Positions 17,043 through 25,458 of a DNA stretch of 56,029 bases are shown here, piece by piece. The notes beneath the pieces were generated by a model. It worked only from the letters and a program-made list of their open reading frames with translations. It made no database searches and had not been told where the DNA came from. This stretch comes from Polyangiaceae bacterium (GTDB lineage: Bacteria > Myxococcota_A > Polyangia > Polyangiales > Polyangiaceae): the NCBI GenBank assembly GCA_020849655.1, contig JADLFU010000200.1, positions 1-56,029 of the forward strand, read 5' to 3'. The position numbers and the translations under genes were made by a program. Position 1 is the first letter of the stretch. Each line of letters begins with the position of its first letter.

Positions 17043-17852
17043 ATGGATCGTGCGTCTCGCCTCGCGCTCCTCTCGCTGACGCTCTCGGCGCTGGCGGCCG
17101 GCGAGCCCGAGCGCGCGCGCGCGGCGTGCCCCGACGACATGGTGCTGGTCGACGGGGACTTCTGCCCGGCGCTCCACTACGCGTGCAAGCGCCCCGTCGA
17201 CCCGTCGAACCCGTACCGCTGCGCGGAGTACGTGCGCGACGCGACCTGCCAGGCCCCGCTCGTGCACAAGCGCTTCTGCGTCGACAAGCACGAGTGGCCC
17301 AACAGGCTCGGCGAGACCCCGCGCGTGTACGTCGACTGGCACGAGGCGAAGCGGCTCTGCGGGGGCGCGGGCAAGCGCCTCTGCCGCCGCACCGAGTGGA
17401 TGTTCGCGTGCGAGGGCCCGAAGCGCCTGCCGTACCCCTGGGGCTACACACGCCAGCCGAGCCCCTGCAACATCGACCGCGCGTCGATCGACTTCGACGT
17501 CTACGCGATGATCGACCCCGAGCAGCGCGAGGACGAGCTCGCGCGGCTGTGGCAAGGCGATCCCATCGGCTCGCACCCTGGCTGCGTCAGCGCGTGGGGC
17601 GCGTACGATCTCTCCGGCAACGTCGACGAGTGGACGGACGACCAGCTCGACAACCCCGGCACCGCGCACCCGTCGACGCTGAACGGCGGCTACTGGGGCC
17701 CCGTCCGAGACACCTGCCGCCTGACGACGACGAGCCACGGGCCGACGTTCGAGTTCTACCAGGTGGGGTTCCGCTGCTGCAGCGATCCCGCGGACGGCGA
17801 CGCGCCGCCTCAGGGCGTCATCGTGCTGCCGAAGCTGCAGGCTCCCAACTGA
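17043..17852 (+). CDS. SUMF1/formylglycine-generating-enzyme-like domain exported protein
   Basis: 269 residues from ATG 17043; signal peptide 1-28 (LAAGEPERARAA). SUMF1-type features: VYVDWHEAKRLC, GKRLCRRTEWMFACEG, YPWGYTRQPSPCNID, GAYDLSGNVDEWTDD, LNGGYWGP and VGFRCC. The fold is clear, but the RGGSW-type segment with its catalytic Cys pair seen in true formylglycine-generating enzymes is replaced by NGGYW followed by DTCRL, so generation of formylglycine is doubtful. Twelve or so Cys suggest disulfides. The 3' end overlaps the convergent mutarotase gene by 35 bases. Confidence 0.85.
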   Translation: MDRASRLALLSLTLSALAAGEPERARAACPDDMVLVDGDFCPALHYACKRPVDPSNPYRCAEYVRDATCQAPLVHKRFCVDKHEWPNRLGETPRVYVDWHEAKRLCGGAGKRLCRRTEWMFACEGPKRLPYPWGYTRQPSPCNIDRASIDFDVYAMIDPEQREDELARLWQGDPIGSHPGCVSAWGAYDLSGNVDEWTDDQLDNPGTAHPSTLNGGYWGPVRDTCRLTTTSHGPTFEFYQVGFRCCSDPADGDAPPQGVIVLPKLQAPN

Positions 17853-18660
17853 TCGTCAGCCGGTGCGCGCGCGACGCGCCGGGCGCGAGCGTGAGCAGGC
17901 CGTCGCCGGTGTTCAGCGCGTCGGCCGGTGAGGTCCACGGCTCGAGGCAGACGAAGTCCCGGCCCGGTAGCGTCCACACCACCCAGCGCTGCCAGCCGTC
18001 GTCTCCCGCGACGACGACGCGACCGTCCCCGAGACAGAGCTCGGCCCGACTCCCGCCGTGGTCGAGCAGGTGCAGATCGACCTCGCCGTCACCGAGCGCG
18101 ATCCCGGACAGCGCGCGGGCGCGCTTCGCGACGTTGTCCCACGCCCGGGTCGCCTGCGTCGGCACGCGCGCGGCGGCCTTCTCGGCGGCGGGCACGAAGA
18201 AATATGGGTGGTAGCCGAGCCCGTAGGGGAGCTCCACGGCCCCCGGGTTGCGCACCTCGGCGTCCAGGTGGAGCGCGCCAGGCGACACGCGCGCCGAGAG
18301 CGTGAGCTCGTGCTCGAACGGGAACTCAGCCCGCGCCGCGTCGCTCGGCCTGAGGCGCATGGTCACCCGGTCCTCGCGGGCGTCGAGCACCTCGAACGGG
18401 CTCGACCTCGCGAAGCCGTGCTGGCCGAGCGCGCCCGCGACGGCGCCGCGCGCGTACCGGTCGTCGCGGAGGCGCCCCGGCGAGGGGAAGAGCACGGGCA
18501 CGCCGCCCCGCACGTTCTTGGACGGATCGGCGAGCGTGGCCTCGTCGAGGTACAGCACGTCCCGGCCCGCGACCGAGAGCGCGGTGACGAGCCCGCCGCG
18601 CGCCGGCGACACGCGCGCCAGGGTGGAGAGCGCGCGGAGCGTGAGCGTCGGCGAGTCCAT
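17818..18660 (-). CDS. Aldose 1-epimerase (galactose mutarotase-like)
   Basis: 280 residues. Mutarotase superfamily: GGVPVLFPSPGRL, HGFAR, the catalytic His in YGLGYHPYF, and the catalytic Glu region in FVCLEPWTSPADALN. It interconverts sugar anomers, or belongs to the YeaD-like hexose-6-phosphate branch; the two cannot be separated here. ATG start follows TAAAGT by five bases with no Shine-Dalgarno. The promoter region (18661-18730) is shared with the divergent kinase gene. Confidence 0.88.
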   Translation of the reverse strand: MDSPTLTLRALSTLARVSPARGGLVTALSVAGRDVLYLDEATLADPSKNVRGGVPVLFPSPGRLRDDRYARGAVAGALGQHGFARSSPFEVLDAREDRVTMRLRPSDAARAEFPFEHELTLSARVSPGALHLDAEVRNPGAVELPYGLGYHPYFFVPAAEKAAARVPTQATRAWDNVAKRARALSGIALGDGEVDLHLLDHGGSRAELCLGDGRVVVAGDDGWQRWVVWTLPGRDFVCLEPWTSPADALNTGDGLLTLAPGASRAHRLTISWEPAASAAR

Positions 18661-18702
18661 GGCTCACTTTACCAACAGCGCCGGGCGGGAGCGCGCGCCA
18701 CG

Positions 18703-18730
18703 TTGAGGCGACGGTCGCGAGCGGTATAGT
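18703..18730 (+). promoter_or_regulatory. Sigma-70-like promoter for the kinase gene
   Basis: TTGAGG at 18703-18708, 16-base spacer, TATAGT at 18725-18730. The -10 element directly abuts ATG 18731, so transcription would begin inside the annotated frame near 18737. Either the mRNA uses a downstream start such as TTG 18746 or the promoter is not used. Confidence 0.6.
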
Positions 18731-20263
18731 ATGCGCGGTCTCCCGTTGAGCCAGACCCCCGAGCCCGCTCCGCCGCACGACAGCGCCAGCGACACCCGCG
18801 TGGTGTCGGCGGCCGTGCCGGCGAGCGGCGGGGTCCAGGTCGGCGACGTCATCGCGGACAAGTACAAGGTCGAGTCGATCATCGGCCGCGGCGGCATGGG
18901 CGTCGTCGTCGCCGCGGAGCACCTGCAGCTGCGCGAGACGGTGGCGCTGAAGTTCCTGCTCTCGGCGGGCGAGGACGAGCGGGAGTTTCGGCAGCGGTTC
19001 CTGCGCGAGGCGCAGGTGTCGGCCAAGCTGCGAGGCGAGCACGTCGTGCGCCTGATGGACTTCGGCGCCCCGGACGGCGCGCCTCCGTACATCGTGATGG
19101 AGCGGCTGCACGGCACCGATCTGCGCGAGACGCTGAACCACTTCGGCAAGATCCCGATCGAGAACGCCATCGAGTACGTCGCGCAGGCGTGCGAGGGCGT
19201 GGCGGAGGCGCACTCGATCGGCGTCGTGCACCGCGATCTGAAGCCGTCCAACCTCTTCCTCACGAAGCGCCTCGACGGCTCGGATCTGGTGAAGATCCTG
19301 GATTTCGGCGTGTCGAAGGCGCGCGCGACCGCGGACGTCGACGACGATCTGACGAGCGCGGGATCGGTGCTCGGCTCTCCGCGGTACATGTCGCCCGAGC
19401 AGCTCCGCAACTCGATCGACGTCGACGCGCGCGCGGACGTCTGGTCGCTCGGCGCCATCCTCTACGAGGTCATCTGCGGGCGCCCCCCGTTCAAGGCCGA
19501 GTCGACCGCGGCGCTCTGCGCGAAGATCCTCGGCGAGGAGCCGCCGACGTCGATGCGCACGTACCGCCCGGAGGTCAGCCCCGCGCTCGAGGCGGCGGTG
19601 CTGCGGTGCCTCGAGCGCGATCCCGCGGCGCGCACGCCGAGCGTCGCCGCGCTGGTCGCCGAGCTCGCGGAGGCCGTCGACTACCCCTGGCTGCGCGCCT
19701 CGGCCGCGCGGGTGGCGGCGGTGCTGGAGCGCAGGAGCGTGCGCGGCGATCCCGCGACGGGATCGTTCTCGGGCAGCGGACGCCTCGCCCTCTCGCTCGG
19801 CGCGCCGTCGTCCAGCAAGATGCTCGCGTCGGGCGCGCAGCGCGGATCGACCCCGTCGATGTCGTCGAGCATCATCGTCCCGCCCGACGAGGCCCCTGAC
19901 GCCGGCCGGCGCAGATCGCCCGTGGTGCTGCTGGTGATGGGCGGGATCGCGCTCGCCGGGGTGGTCGGCGTCGTGCTCGTGTCGCGCGATCGCGCGCCGG
20001 CCCCCTCCCCGCCCGCGCCGGCGGCGCCGGTGGCGGCGCCGGCCGTGAGCTCGACGGGGGCAGCGACCGCGGCGCCTGCGCCTCCTCCGGTCGAGTCGGC
20101 GGCGCGCCCGGCCGAGAGCGCGACCGCTGCTCTGCCGGCGCCCACGGTGGTCCACGCGCCGCCGAGGCACATCGCCCGCCCCGCGTCGCCGCCTGCCGCC
20201 GCGCCGACGACGCCGCCCGCCGCGCCGCCGAAGAAGGCGAACCCGCTCGGCGACAGGTTGTGA
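18731..20263 (+). CDS. Transmembrane Ser/Thr protein kinase (PknB/Hanks type)
   Basis: 510 residues. Kinase domain about 45-320: glycine loop GRGGMG 52-57, ATP-binding Lys74, HRD 167-169, DFG 191-193 and SPE (in place of APE) 221-223; all catalytic residues intact. A single membrane helix (VVLLVMGGIALAGVVGVVLV, about residues 397-416) is followed by a Pro/Ala-rich C-terminal tail that would be outside the cytoplasm, without PASTA repeats. Downstream genes follow by 35 bases then by overlap, suggesting a signalling operon. The first 35 residues are disordered, so a slightly later start is possible. Confidence 0.95.
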   Translation: MRGLPLSQTPEPAPPHDSASDTRVVSAAVPASGGVQVGDVIADKYKVESIIGRGGMGVVVAAEHLQLRETVALKFLLSAGEDEREFRQRFLREAQVSAKLRGEHVVRLMDFGAPDGAPPYIVMERLHGTDLRETLNHFGKIPIENAIEYVAQACEGVAEAHSIGVVHRDLKPSNLFLTKRLDGSDLVKILDFGVSKARATADVDDDLTSAGSVLGSPRYMSPEQLRNSIDVDARADVWSLGAILYEVICGRPPFKAESTAALCAKILGEEPPTSMRTYRPEVSPALEAAVLRCLERDPAARTPSVAALVAELAEAVDYPWLRASAARVAAVLERRSVRGDPATGSFSGSGRLALSLGAPSSSKMLASGAQRGSTPSMSSSIIVPPDEAPDAGRRRSPVVLLVMGGIALAGVVGVVLVSRDRAPAPSPPAPAAPVAAPAVSSTGAATAAPAPPPVESAARPAESATAALPAPTVVHAPPRHIARPASPPAAAPTTPPAAPPKKANPLGDRL

Positions 20264-20298
20264 TCCTCCCGGAGGGCATCTGATATCGTCGCCGTTCG

Positions 20299-21309
20299 AT
20301 GATCAGGCTGAGGTCTCTCCGTGTCGTCTCGCTCCTGGTCCTGACCGTGGCGGCGGCCCAGGCTCAGCCCTCCGCCGAAGACAAAGCGGCGGCCGAGTCG
20401 CTGTTCCGCGACGGCCGGCGCCTGATGGACGAGGGGAAGACGGCGGACGGCTGCCGCAAGCTGGGCGAGAGCCAGCGCCTCGACCCCGCGCCTGGCACCC
20501 TGCTGAACCTCGCCGTCTGCCACGAGAAGGAGGGCAAGGTCGCGACCGCCTGGGCCGAGTTCCAGACCGCGCTCTCGCAGGCGAAGAAGGACGGGCGCGC
20601 GGACCGCGAAGACCTCGCGCGCGAGCGGATCGCCGCGCTCGAGCCGCTCCTCCCGAAGCTCACGCTGGTCGTCCCCACGCCGTCGCGGCTGCAGGGGCTG
20701 GTCGTCACGCGCAACGGCAGCCCGCTGCAGGCAGGGGCGTGGGGCACCGCGCTCGCCGTCGATCCCGGCGAGGTCCTCGTCGAGGCGACCGCCCCCGGCT
20801 ACAAGCAGTGGCGGCACACCGTGCAGCTCGCGCCGAAGGGCGCCGCCGAGGTCCAGGTGCCGGTGCTGGAGAAGCTCCCCGACGCGCCCGCGATGCCTCC
20901 CGTCGCGGCCGAGGTCTCCGCGGCGCCGGCTGCTCCTCCTCCGCCTCCGCGCGGCCTCAGCCCACGCTCGACGGCCGGCGTCGCGCTCGCGGGGGCGGGC
21001 GCGGTGTCGCTCGGGGTCGGCGTGTACTTCGGGGTCCGCGCGCTCTCGAAGCGCTCGGACAGCGACGAGCAGTGTCCCAAGATCGACGGGCGCGAGCGCT
21101 GCTCCGTCCGCGGCGTCGAGCTGAACGACAGCGCCCGGAGCGCCGCGCGAGCGTCCAACCTCACCGTCGGGCTCGGGCTGCTCGCGGTCGGCGCGGGAGC
21201 GTACCTGTTCTTCGCCGATCCATCGCGCGAGGGTCGCTCACGCAGCCCAGCCGTCGCCTTCGGCACCGACGGACGGAGCGCGCACGCCTCGCTCGGGGGG
21301 ACGTTCTGA
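20299..21309 (+). CDS. Exported TPR-PEGA domain protein
   Basis: 336 residues, signal peptide 1-22 (VAAAQAQP). Residues 25-110 are TPR-like (AAESLFRDGRRLMDEG, LLNLAVCHEKEGK, AWAEFQTAL). Residues 120-190 are PEGA-like (LTLVVPTPSRLQGLVVTRNG, VDPGEVLVEATAPGYKQW). A membrane helix near 228-247 and another near 285-303 flank a small Cys-containing loop. This architecture commonly follows kinase genes in myxobacteria. TATCGT 20284-20289 lies nine bases before the ATG. Overlaps the next gene by one base (TGATG). Confidence 0.8.
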   Translation: MIRLRSLRVVSLLVLTVAAAQAQPSAEDKAAAESLFRDGRRLMDEGKTADGCRKLGESQRLDPAPGTLLNLAVCHEKEGKVATAWAEFQTALSQAKKDGRADREDLARERIAALEPLLPKLTLVVPTPSRLQGLVVTRNGSPLQAGAWGTALAVDPGEVLVEATAPGYKQWRHTVQLAPKGAAEVQVPVLEKLPDAPAMPPVAAEVSAAPAAPPPPPRGLSPRSTAGVALAGAGAVSLGVGVYFGVRALSKRSDSDEQCPKIDGRERCSVRGVELNDSARSAARASNLTVGLGLLAVGAGAYLFFADPSREGRSRSPAVAFGTDGRSAHASLGGTF

Positions 21310-23681
21310 TGCGCCGCGCGCGCTGGCTCGGGCTGGTGGCGGCGGGGCTCGCGGCGGGCTGCGAGCTGGTCGCGGGGATCGACGCCCGCACCGCGGACCC
21401 GGTCCAGGAGCCCACCGGTGTGTCCGGCGCGGGCGGCGCCGCAGGCGCGACGGCGGGCGCAGGCGGCGCGACGGCGGGCGCGGCCGGAGCCGCGGCGGGT
21501 GCAGGCGGCGCGGGCGCGGGTGCTGGGGCGGGCGGCGCGACGGCGGGGGGAGGAGGCGCGGCCGCGGGGCAGGCCGGCGTGGCTGGACAGTCGGGCGCCG
21601 CGGGCGCCGCCGGGAGCAGCGGACAGTCAGGCGCGGGCGGAGGGGGCGCCGCGGGGAGCGCGGGCGCGGGGGGCGGAGGGTGCCTCCCGCCGGGCACGCC
21701 GACGCTCCGGGTCGGCGACCTCATCACCGACACGAAGCGCTACGACTTCTGCATCCGGTCGCTCGACGCGCCGGGGCAGAAGCCGGAGCCGCTCCTGTCG
21801 AGGCCGGGCTGCCCGGACGGCGTCGGATACAAGGAGATCACGGCGCTCTTCCACGTCGACGCGGGCGCCTACGAGATCAAGCTCGTCGACGCCGCCGCGA
21901 CCAGCTGCGACGATCCGGGCGTCGCGACGCTCTCGCCCGCGGTCGTGCAGGACGGCAAGTTCACGGCCGTCTACGCGCTCGGCGACGGAGTCTCGGCGCC
22001 GACGCTGGTGCGCTACCAGGAGAGCCGCCCGACCGCGGCGGTCGGCGCGACGGTGCGGCTCCTCCACGCCGCGCCCAAGGTTGGCATTGTTGATTTTGGG
22101 CTGGCGACCAGCGCGAAGCTGCCCTCCCAGATCACCGTGCCGCTGTTCGCGGGGGTCTCGTTCACCGGGGTCGCGGCGCCCACGATGGTGGGGGCGGCGT
22201 CGATCGACGGCAACGGCTACTCCGAGTACATGACGGCGGGAGGTTCGCTCGGCCACGCGCTCGCGCCGGCCGGCACGACCGACGCCACGCTCGCGACCGA
22301 CGTGAAGCTCGACGGAGGCAGGGCGTCGACGGTGTTCCTCGTCGGATCGCCCGACAGGCCTGGGTTCCCGCTGCAGCTCCACACCTGCAACGAGGCCGCC
22401 GCGCCCGCGGGAGCGCTCGCACGGTGCACGACGGGCGTGCCGCTCGACGTCGCCGTCGAGACCTACAACACGCAGCTCACGGGCGCGTTCGCCGCGCAGC
22501 CCGGATCGCTCCGCCGGGCGGCGATCCTCGACCAGATCGCGAGCTCGACGTCCGACGTCCTGTGCCTGACGGAGGTCTGGGACGAGGCGGACAAGGTGGC
22601 GATCGCCGCGGCGGCGAAGGCCACCTACCCGAGCGCCTTCTGGGTGAAGACCGATCTCTCCACGCCGGTCGACGACCCGAAGGACGAGAAGGGCAACGTG
22701 CCCGCGCCGCCCGCGACCGCGCCCTGCGCCGCGTCGGTGGCGAAGCTCGACACGGCGCTCGACTGCGTGCGCGACAACTGCGTCGAGCCGCTCACGTCCG
22801 AGGACGGCGCGCCGGCGGACGGCGTCGGCAAGTGCATGAGCTCGAAGTGCCTCGGGCCGCTCGCGGGGCTGACGTTCGGCAACAGCGACGATCGCGCGTG
22901 CTGGGCGTGCGTGTTTCAGGAGCTGAACGGCTACGAGACCATCGGCGCGACCCGCGCGGCGTGCAAGACCGACCCGAAGGCGAGGTTCACGTTCCGCGGT
23001 CAGACGGCCACGATGGTGCTCTCGAAGTATCCGATCGTCGGCGCGTCGGGCTGGACGCTGCCTGCCACCGACTTCCGCGTGAACGTGCTCTCTGCGCCCG
23101 TCACGCTGCCGAGCGGCGTCGACGTCGACACGTACTGCACCGTGCTGACGACGCCCGCGACCGGCTGCACCACGCGGCCGTACACCGGCCAGTACGGCGC
23201 CGGCGAGGCCGACTGCGTGAAGGCGTGGCAGGCCGAACTGCGCCTCCAGACGCAGAAGCTCGTCGCGCTCGTGCAGGGGCGCTCGGGCAAGCTGCACCGC
23301 CCCGCGTTCGTGCTCGGCGAGATGTACTCCGGCCCCGGCTACAACGACGGCACGAAGGACGTCATCAAGGCGCACTACGCGGACATCTACGCGCTCTTCC
23401 TGCCGGCGTTCGCGCCGGCGGCGGTGCCCGGCGCCACGCCCCGCTGCACGCTCTGCAGCGACAACCCGTGGCTCACGCCTCCGGGCGGCACGCCCACGAT
23501 CGAGAGCACCGCGACGAGCGCGATCTTCCTCGAGGACATCCCCATCACGCAGGTCAAATCGACGGCCATCACGAAGACCGACGCCGTCGTGACCTACGAT
23601 CCGGGCGGCGGCGTGGCGCCGTACCTCGTGCCCGCGTCGACGTACTACGGCGCGAAGGCCGTCGTGCGCATCGAGCCCTGA
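21309..23681 (+). CDS. Lipoprotein with DUF4397-like domain fused to an endonuclease/exonuclease/phosphatase-like domain
   Basis: 790 residues from ATG 21309, which overlaps the preceding stop. Lipobox LAAGC (Cys18). Residues 38-124 are a Gly/Ala tether. Residues about 130-375 resemble DUF4397 (VRLLHAAPKVGIVDFGL near 250). The C-terminal 400 residues look like the EEP fold: ILDQIASSTSDVLCLTEVW near 405-424, with a Glu in the position of the catalytic metal ligand, VLSKYPIVG, and GEMYSGPGYND near 670 where GDFN is expected. The final H-containing block is not obvious, so activity is uncertain. Many Cys. Third gene behind the kinase. Confidence 0.7.
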   Translation: MRRARWLGLVAAGLAAGCELVAGIDARTADPVQEPTGVSGAGGAAGATAGAGGATAGAAGAAAGAGGAGAGAGAGGATAGGGGAAAGQAGVAGQSGAAGAAGSSGQSGAGGGGAAGSAGAGGGGCLPPGTPTLRVGDLITDTKRYDFCIRSLDAPGQKPEPLLSRPGCPDGVGYKEITALFHVDAGAYEIKLVDAAATSCDDPGVATLSPAVVQDGKFTAVYALGDGVSAPTLVRYQESRPTAAVGATVRLLHAAPKVGIVDFGLATSAKLPSQITVPLFAGVSFTGVAAPTMVGAASIDGNGYSEYMTAGGSLGHALAPAGTTDATLATDVKLDGGRASTVFLVGSPDRPGFPLQLHTCNEAAAPAGALARCTTGVPLDVAVETYNTQLTGAFAAQPGSLRRAAILDQIASSTSDVLCLTEVWDEADKVAIAAAAKATYPSAFWVKTDLSTPVDDPKDEKGNVPAPPATAPCAASVAKLDTALDCVRDNCVEPLTSEDGAPADGVGKCMSSKCLGPLAGLTFGNSDDRACWACVFQELNGYETIGATRAACKTDPKARFTFRGQTATMVLSKYPIVGASGWTLPATDFRVNVLSAPVTLPSGVDVDTYCTVLTTPATGCTTRPYTGQYGAGEADCVKAWQAELRLQTQKLVALVQGRSGKLHRPAFVLGEMYSGPGYNDGTKDVIKAHYADIYALFLPAFAPAAVPGATPRCTLCSDNPWLTPPGGTPTIESTATSAIFLEDIPITQVKSTAITKTDAVVTYDPGGGVAPYLVPASTYYGAKAVVRIEP
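21420..21680 (+). repeat. Gly/Ala-rich coding repeat region
   Basis: Imperfect GCGGGCGC-type units encode GAGGA, TAGAGG and AAGAGG tracts forming the tether between the lipid anchor and the DUF4397-like domain. The frame is preserved throughout. Confidence 0.8.
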
Positions 23682-23686
23682 CGCCC

Positions 23687-25276
23687 TCAGGCGATCACGC
23701 CGAACTTCTTGCCCGTCTGCTCGAGCGCCGAGAGCGCGCGGTCGAGCTGCTCGCGCGTGTGCGTCGCCATGTAGCTCGTGCGCAGCATCGCCTGCTTCGG
23801 CGGCACGCCCGGCGAGATGAAGGGGTTCGTGTAGACCCCGTGCTCCTCGAGCAGCTCGCGCCACATCATGATCGTGCGCAGATCCTGGCGGATGTAGATG
23901 GGGATGATGCTCGTCGCCGAGTGGCCGACGTCGAAGCCCATGCGCTTCAGCTCTGCGCGCATGTAGTCGGCGTTCTCGTTCACCTTCTGGATGCGCCAGG
24001 GCTCCTCCTGCATCACGTCGAGGGCCGCCATCGCCGCCGCGACGCACGGGGGCGCCGCGCTCGCCGCGAACATGAACGAGACGGCGAAGTGCTTGATGTA
24101 CTCGAGCACCTCCTTCTCGCCGACGAGCCAGCCGCCGATCGACGCGAGCGACTTCGAGAACGTGCCGCCGATGAGATCGACCTCGCGCTCGAGCCCGAAG
24201 TGGTGCGCGGTGCCGCGGCCGCCGGGGCCGATCACGCCGAGCGCGTGCGCGTCGTCGATGAAGACGCGCGCGCCCGCCCGCTTGATGTGCGGGAGCATGC
24301 CCGGAAGATCGAGGATCTCGCCCTCCGTCGAGAACACGCCGTCGGTGACGACGAACGCGCCCTCGTCCTCGGGGAGCTCGCCGAGCGCGCGCGCGAGCGA
24401 CGCGGCGTCGTTGTGCTTGTAGCGCACCATCCGCGCGCCGGCCGCCTGCCCGAGCCGCACGCCGTCGTAGATGCTCGCGTGATCGTTGCGGTCGATGACG
24501 GCGACGGCCTTCTTGTTCGACAGGATGGCCGACAAGGTCGCCAGGTTGACCTGGTAGCCCGCGGTGAACACGAGCGCGTCGGGCTTGCCCATGAACGCGG
24601 CGAGCTTCTCCTCGAGCTCGCGGTGGAGCTTCATCGAGCCGTTGACGAGGCGTGAGCCCGTCATGCTCGTGCCGTACTCGCGGATGGCCGTCTGCGCCGC
24701 CTCGCGCACCTTCGGGTGCGTCGTCAGCCCGAGGTAGTTGTTCGACCCGAGCATCAGCACGCGCTTGCCGTCGAGGATGACCTCGGGGCCGTCGTTCTTG
24801 TCGAGCGGGCGGAAGAACGGGTACATGCCCATCTTCTTCGCGTTCTCGGTCGTCGTGAACGCGAAGCACTTCGCGAAGACGTCCCTGCCGCCGACGTTCG
24901 ACAGCGAGGTGCGCTTCGCCATGCTCGCGGCGAGATCCTTCTGGTCGTCGGTGACCGTGACCGAGGAGCGCGCCTCGGTGTGCGCGGAGGGCACGTGCGA
25001 AGCGCCGTTCGCTCGCGGCGCGGGCTGCGGAGAGGGCTTCGCGATCGTCTCGCCGAGCGAGTCGTCGAGCGCCGCGTCGATGGTCGGCAGCTCGTGGCCG
25101 TTGAGCAGCACGTGCACGGCCTCGCGCGCCTTCTCGCGCGCCGCGCGCACGCGGGTCGGGCCCTCCATCACCCCGTTGAACACGCGCATCATGCGGTCGT
25201 CGGAGAGGAGGCGGAGGACAGCGGGGGAAGCGGCGAGGCGCTTGCGGGTGCCAGCGAAGACGTCTTTGAGGGCCAT
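23687..25276 (-). CDS. Alpha-oxoamine synthase family aminotransferase, serine palmitoyltransferase-like
   Basis: 529 residues from ATG 25276. PLP fold-type I enzyme condensing an amino acid with an acyl-CoA. PLP lysine in GGTFSKSLAS (Lys375), DDAH at 341-344, GSNNYLGL near 177-184 and the TGSRLVNG block are present. The catalytic core (about 135-529) is preceded by a 130-residue helical extension (ASPAVLRLLSDDRMMRVFNG) absent from KBL or BioF, reminiscent of helical membrane- or granule-binding segments. Sphingolipids are known in Sorangiineae and the core resembles bacterial serine palmitoyltransferases, but KBL/BioF roles cannot be excluded. Divergent from the aminotransferase operon. Confidence 0.85.
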   Translation of the reverse strand: MALKDVFAGTRKRLAASPAVLRLLSDDRMMRVFNGVMEGPTRVRAAREKAREAVHVLLNGHELPTIDAALDDSLGETIAKPSPQPAPRANGASHVPSAHTEARSSVTVTDDQKDLAASMAKRTSLSNVGGRDVFAKCFAFTTTENAKKMGMYPFFRPLDKNDGPEVILDGKRVLMLGSNNYLGLTTHPKVREAAQTAIREYGTSMTGSRLVNGSMKLHRELEEKLAAFMGKPDALVFTAGYQVNLATLSAILSNKKAVAVIDRNDHASIYDGVRLGQAAGARMVRYKHNDAASLARALGELPEDEGAFVVTDGVFSTEGEILDLPGMLPHIKRAGARVFIDDAHALGVIGPGGRGTAHHFGLEREVDLIGGTFSKSLASIGGWLVGEKEVLEYIKHFAVSFMFAASAAPPCVAAAMAALDVMQEEPWRIQKVNENADYMRAELKRMGFDVGHSATSIIPIYIRQDLRTIMMWRELLEEHGVYTNPFISPGVPPKQAMLRTSYMATHTREQLDRALSALEQTGKKFGVIA

Positions 25277-25458
25277 CGAGCGAGACTCCGAGGAGCGAGG
25301 CCCGCTGCGAGAGCAAGGCACATGCCCGGCGAGAGAGACGGCGCGAGTAGCGCTGGACGGTCAGGTGGTCAACCGCGCCCGCGCCCGCGCGTCGCCGAAC
25401 GGGCGTTCGGGGGCGACAGACGCTCGACGCGCGCGCGGGACGCTGCCAGATCGCCGCG
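25277..25458. other. Divergent intergenic region
   Basis: 182 bases between two divergent PLP-enzyme genes; it must hold promoters for both. I see no clear sigma-70 pair. No small ORF with coding character is evident. Confidence 0.5.
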
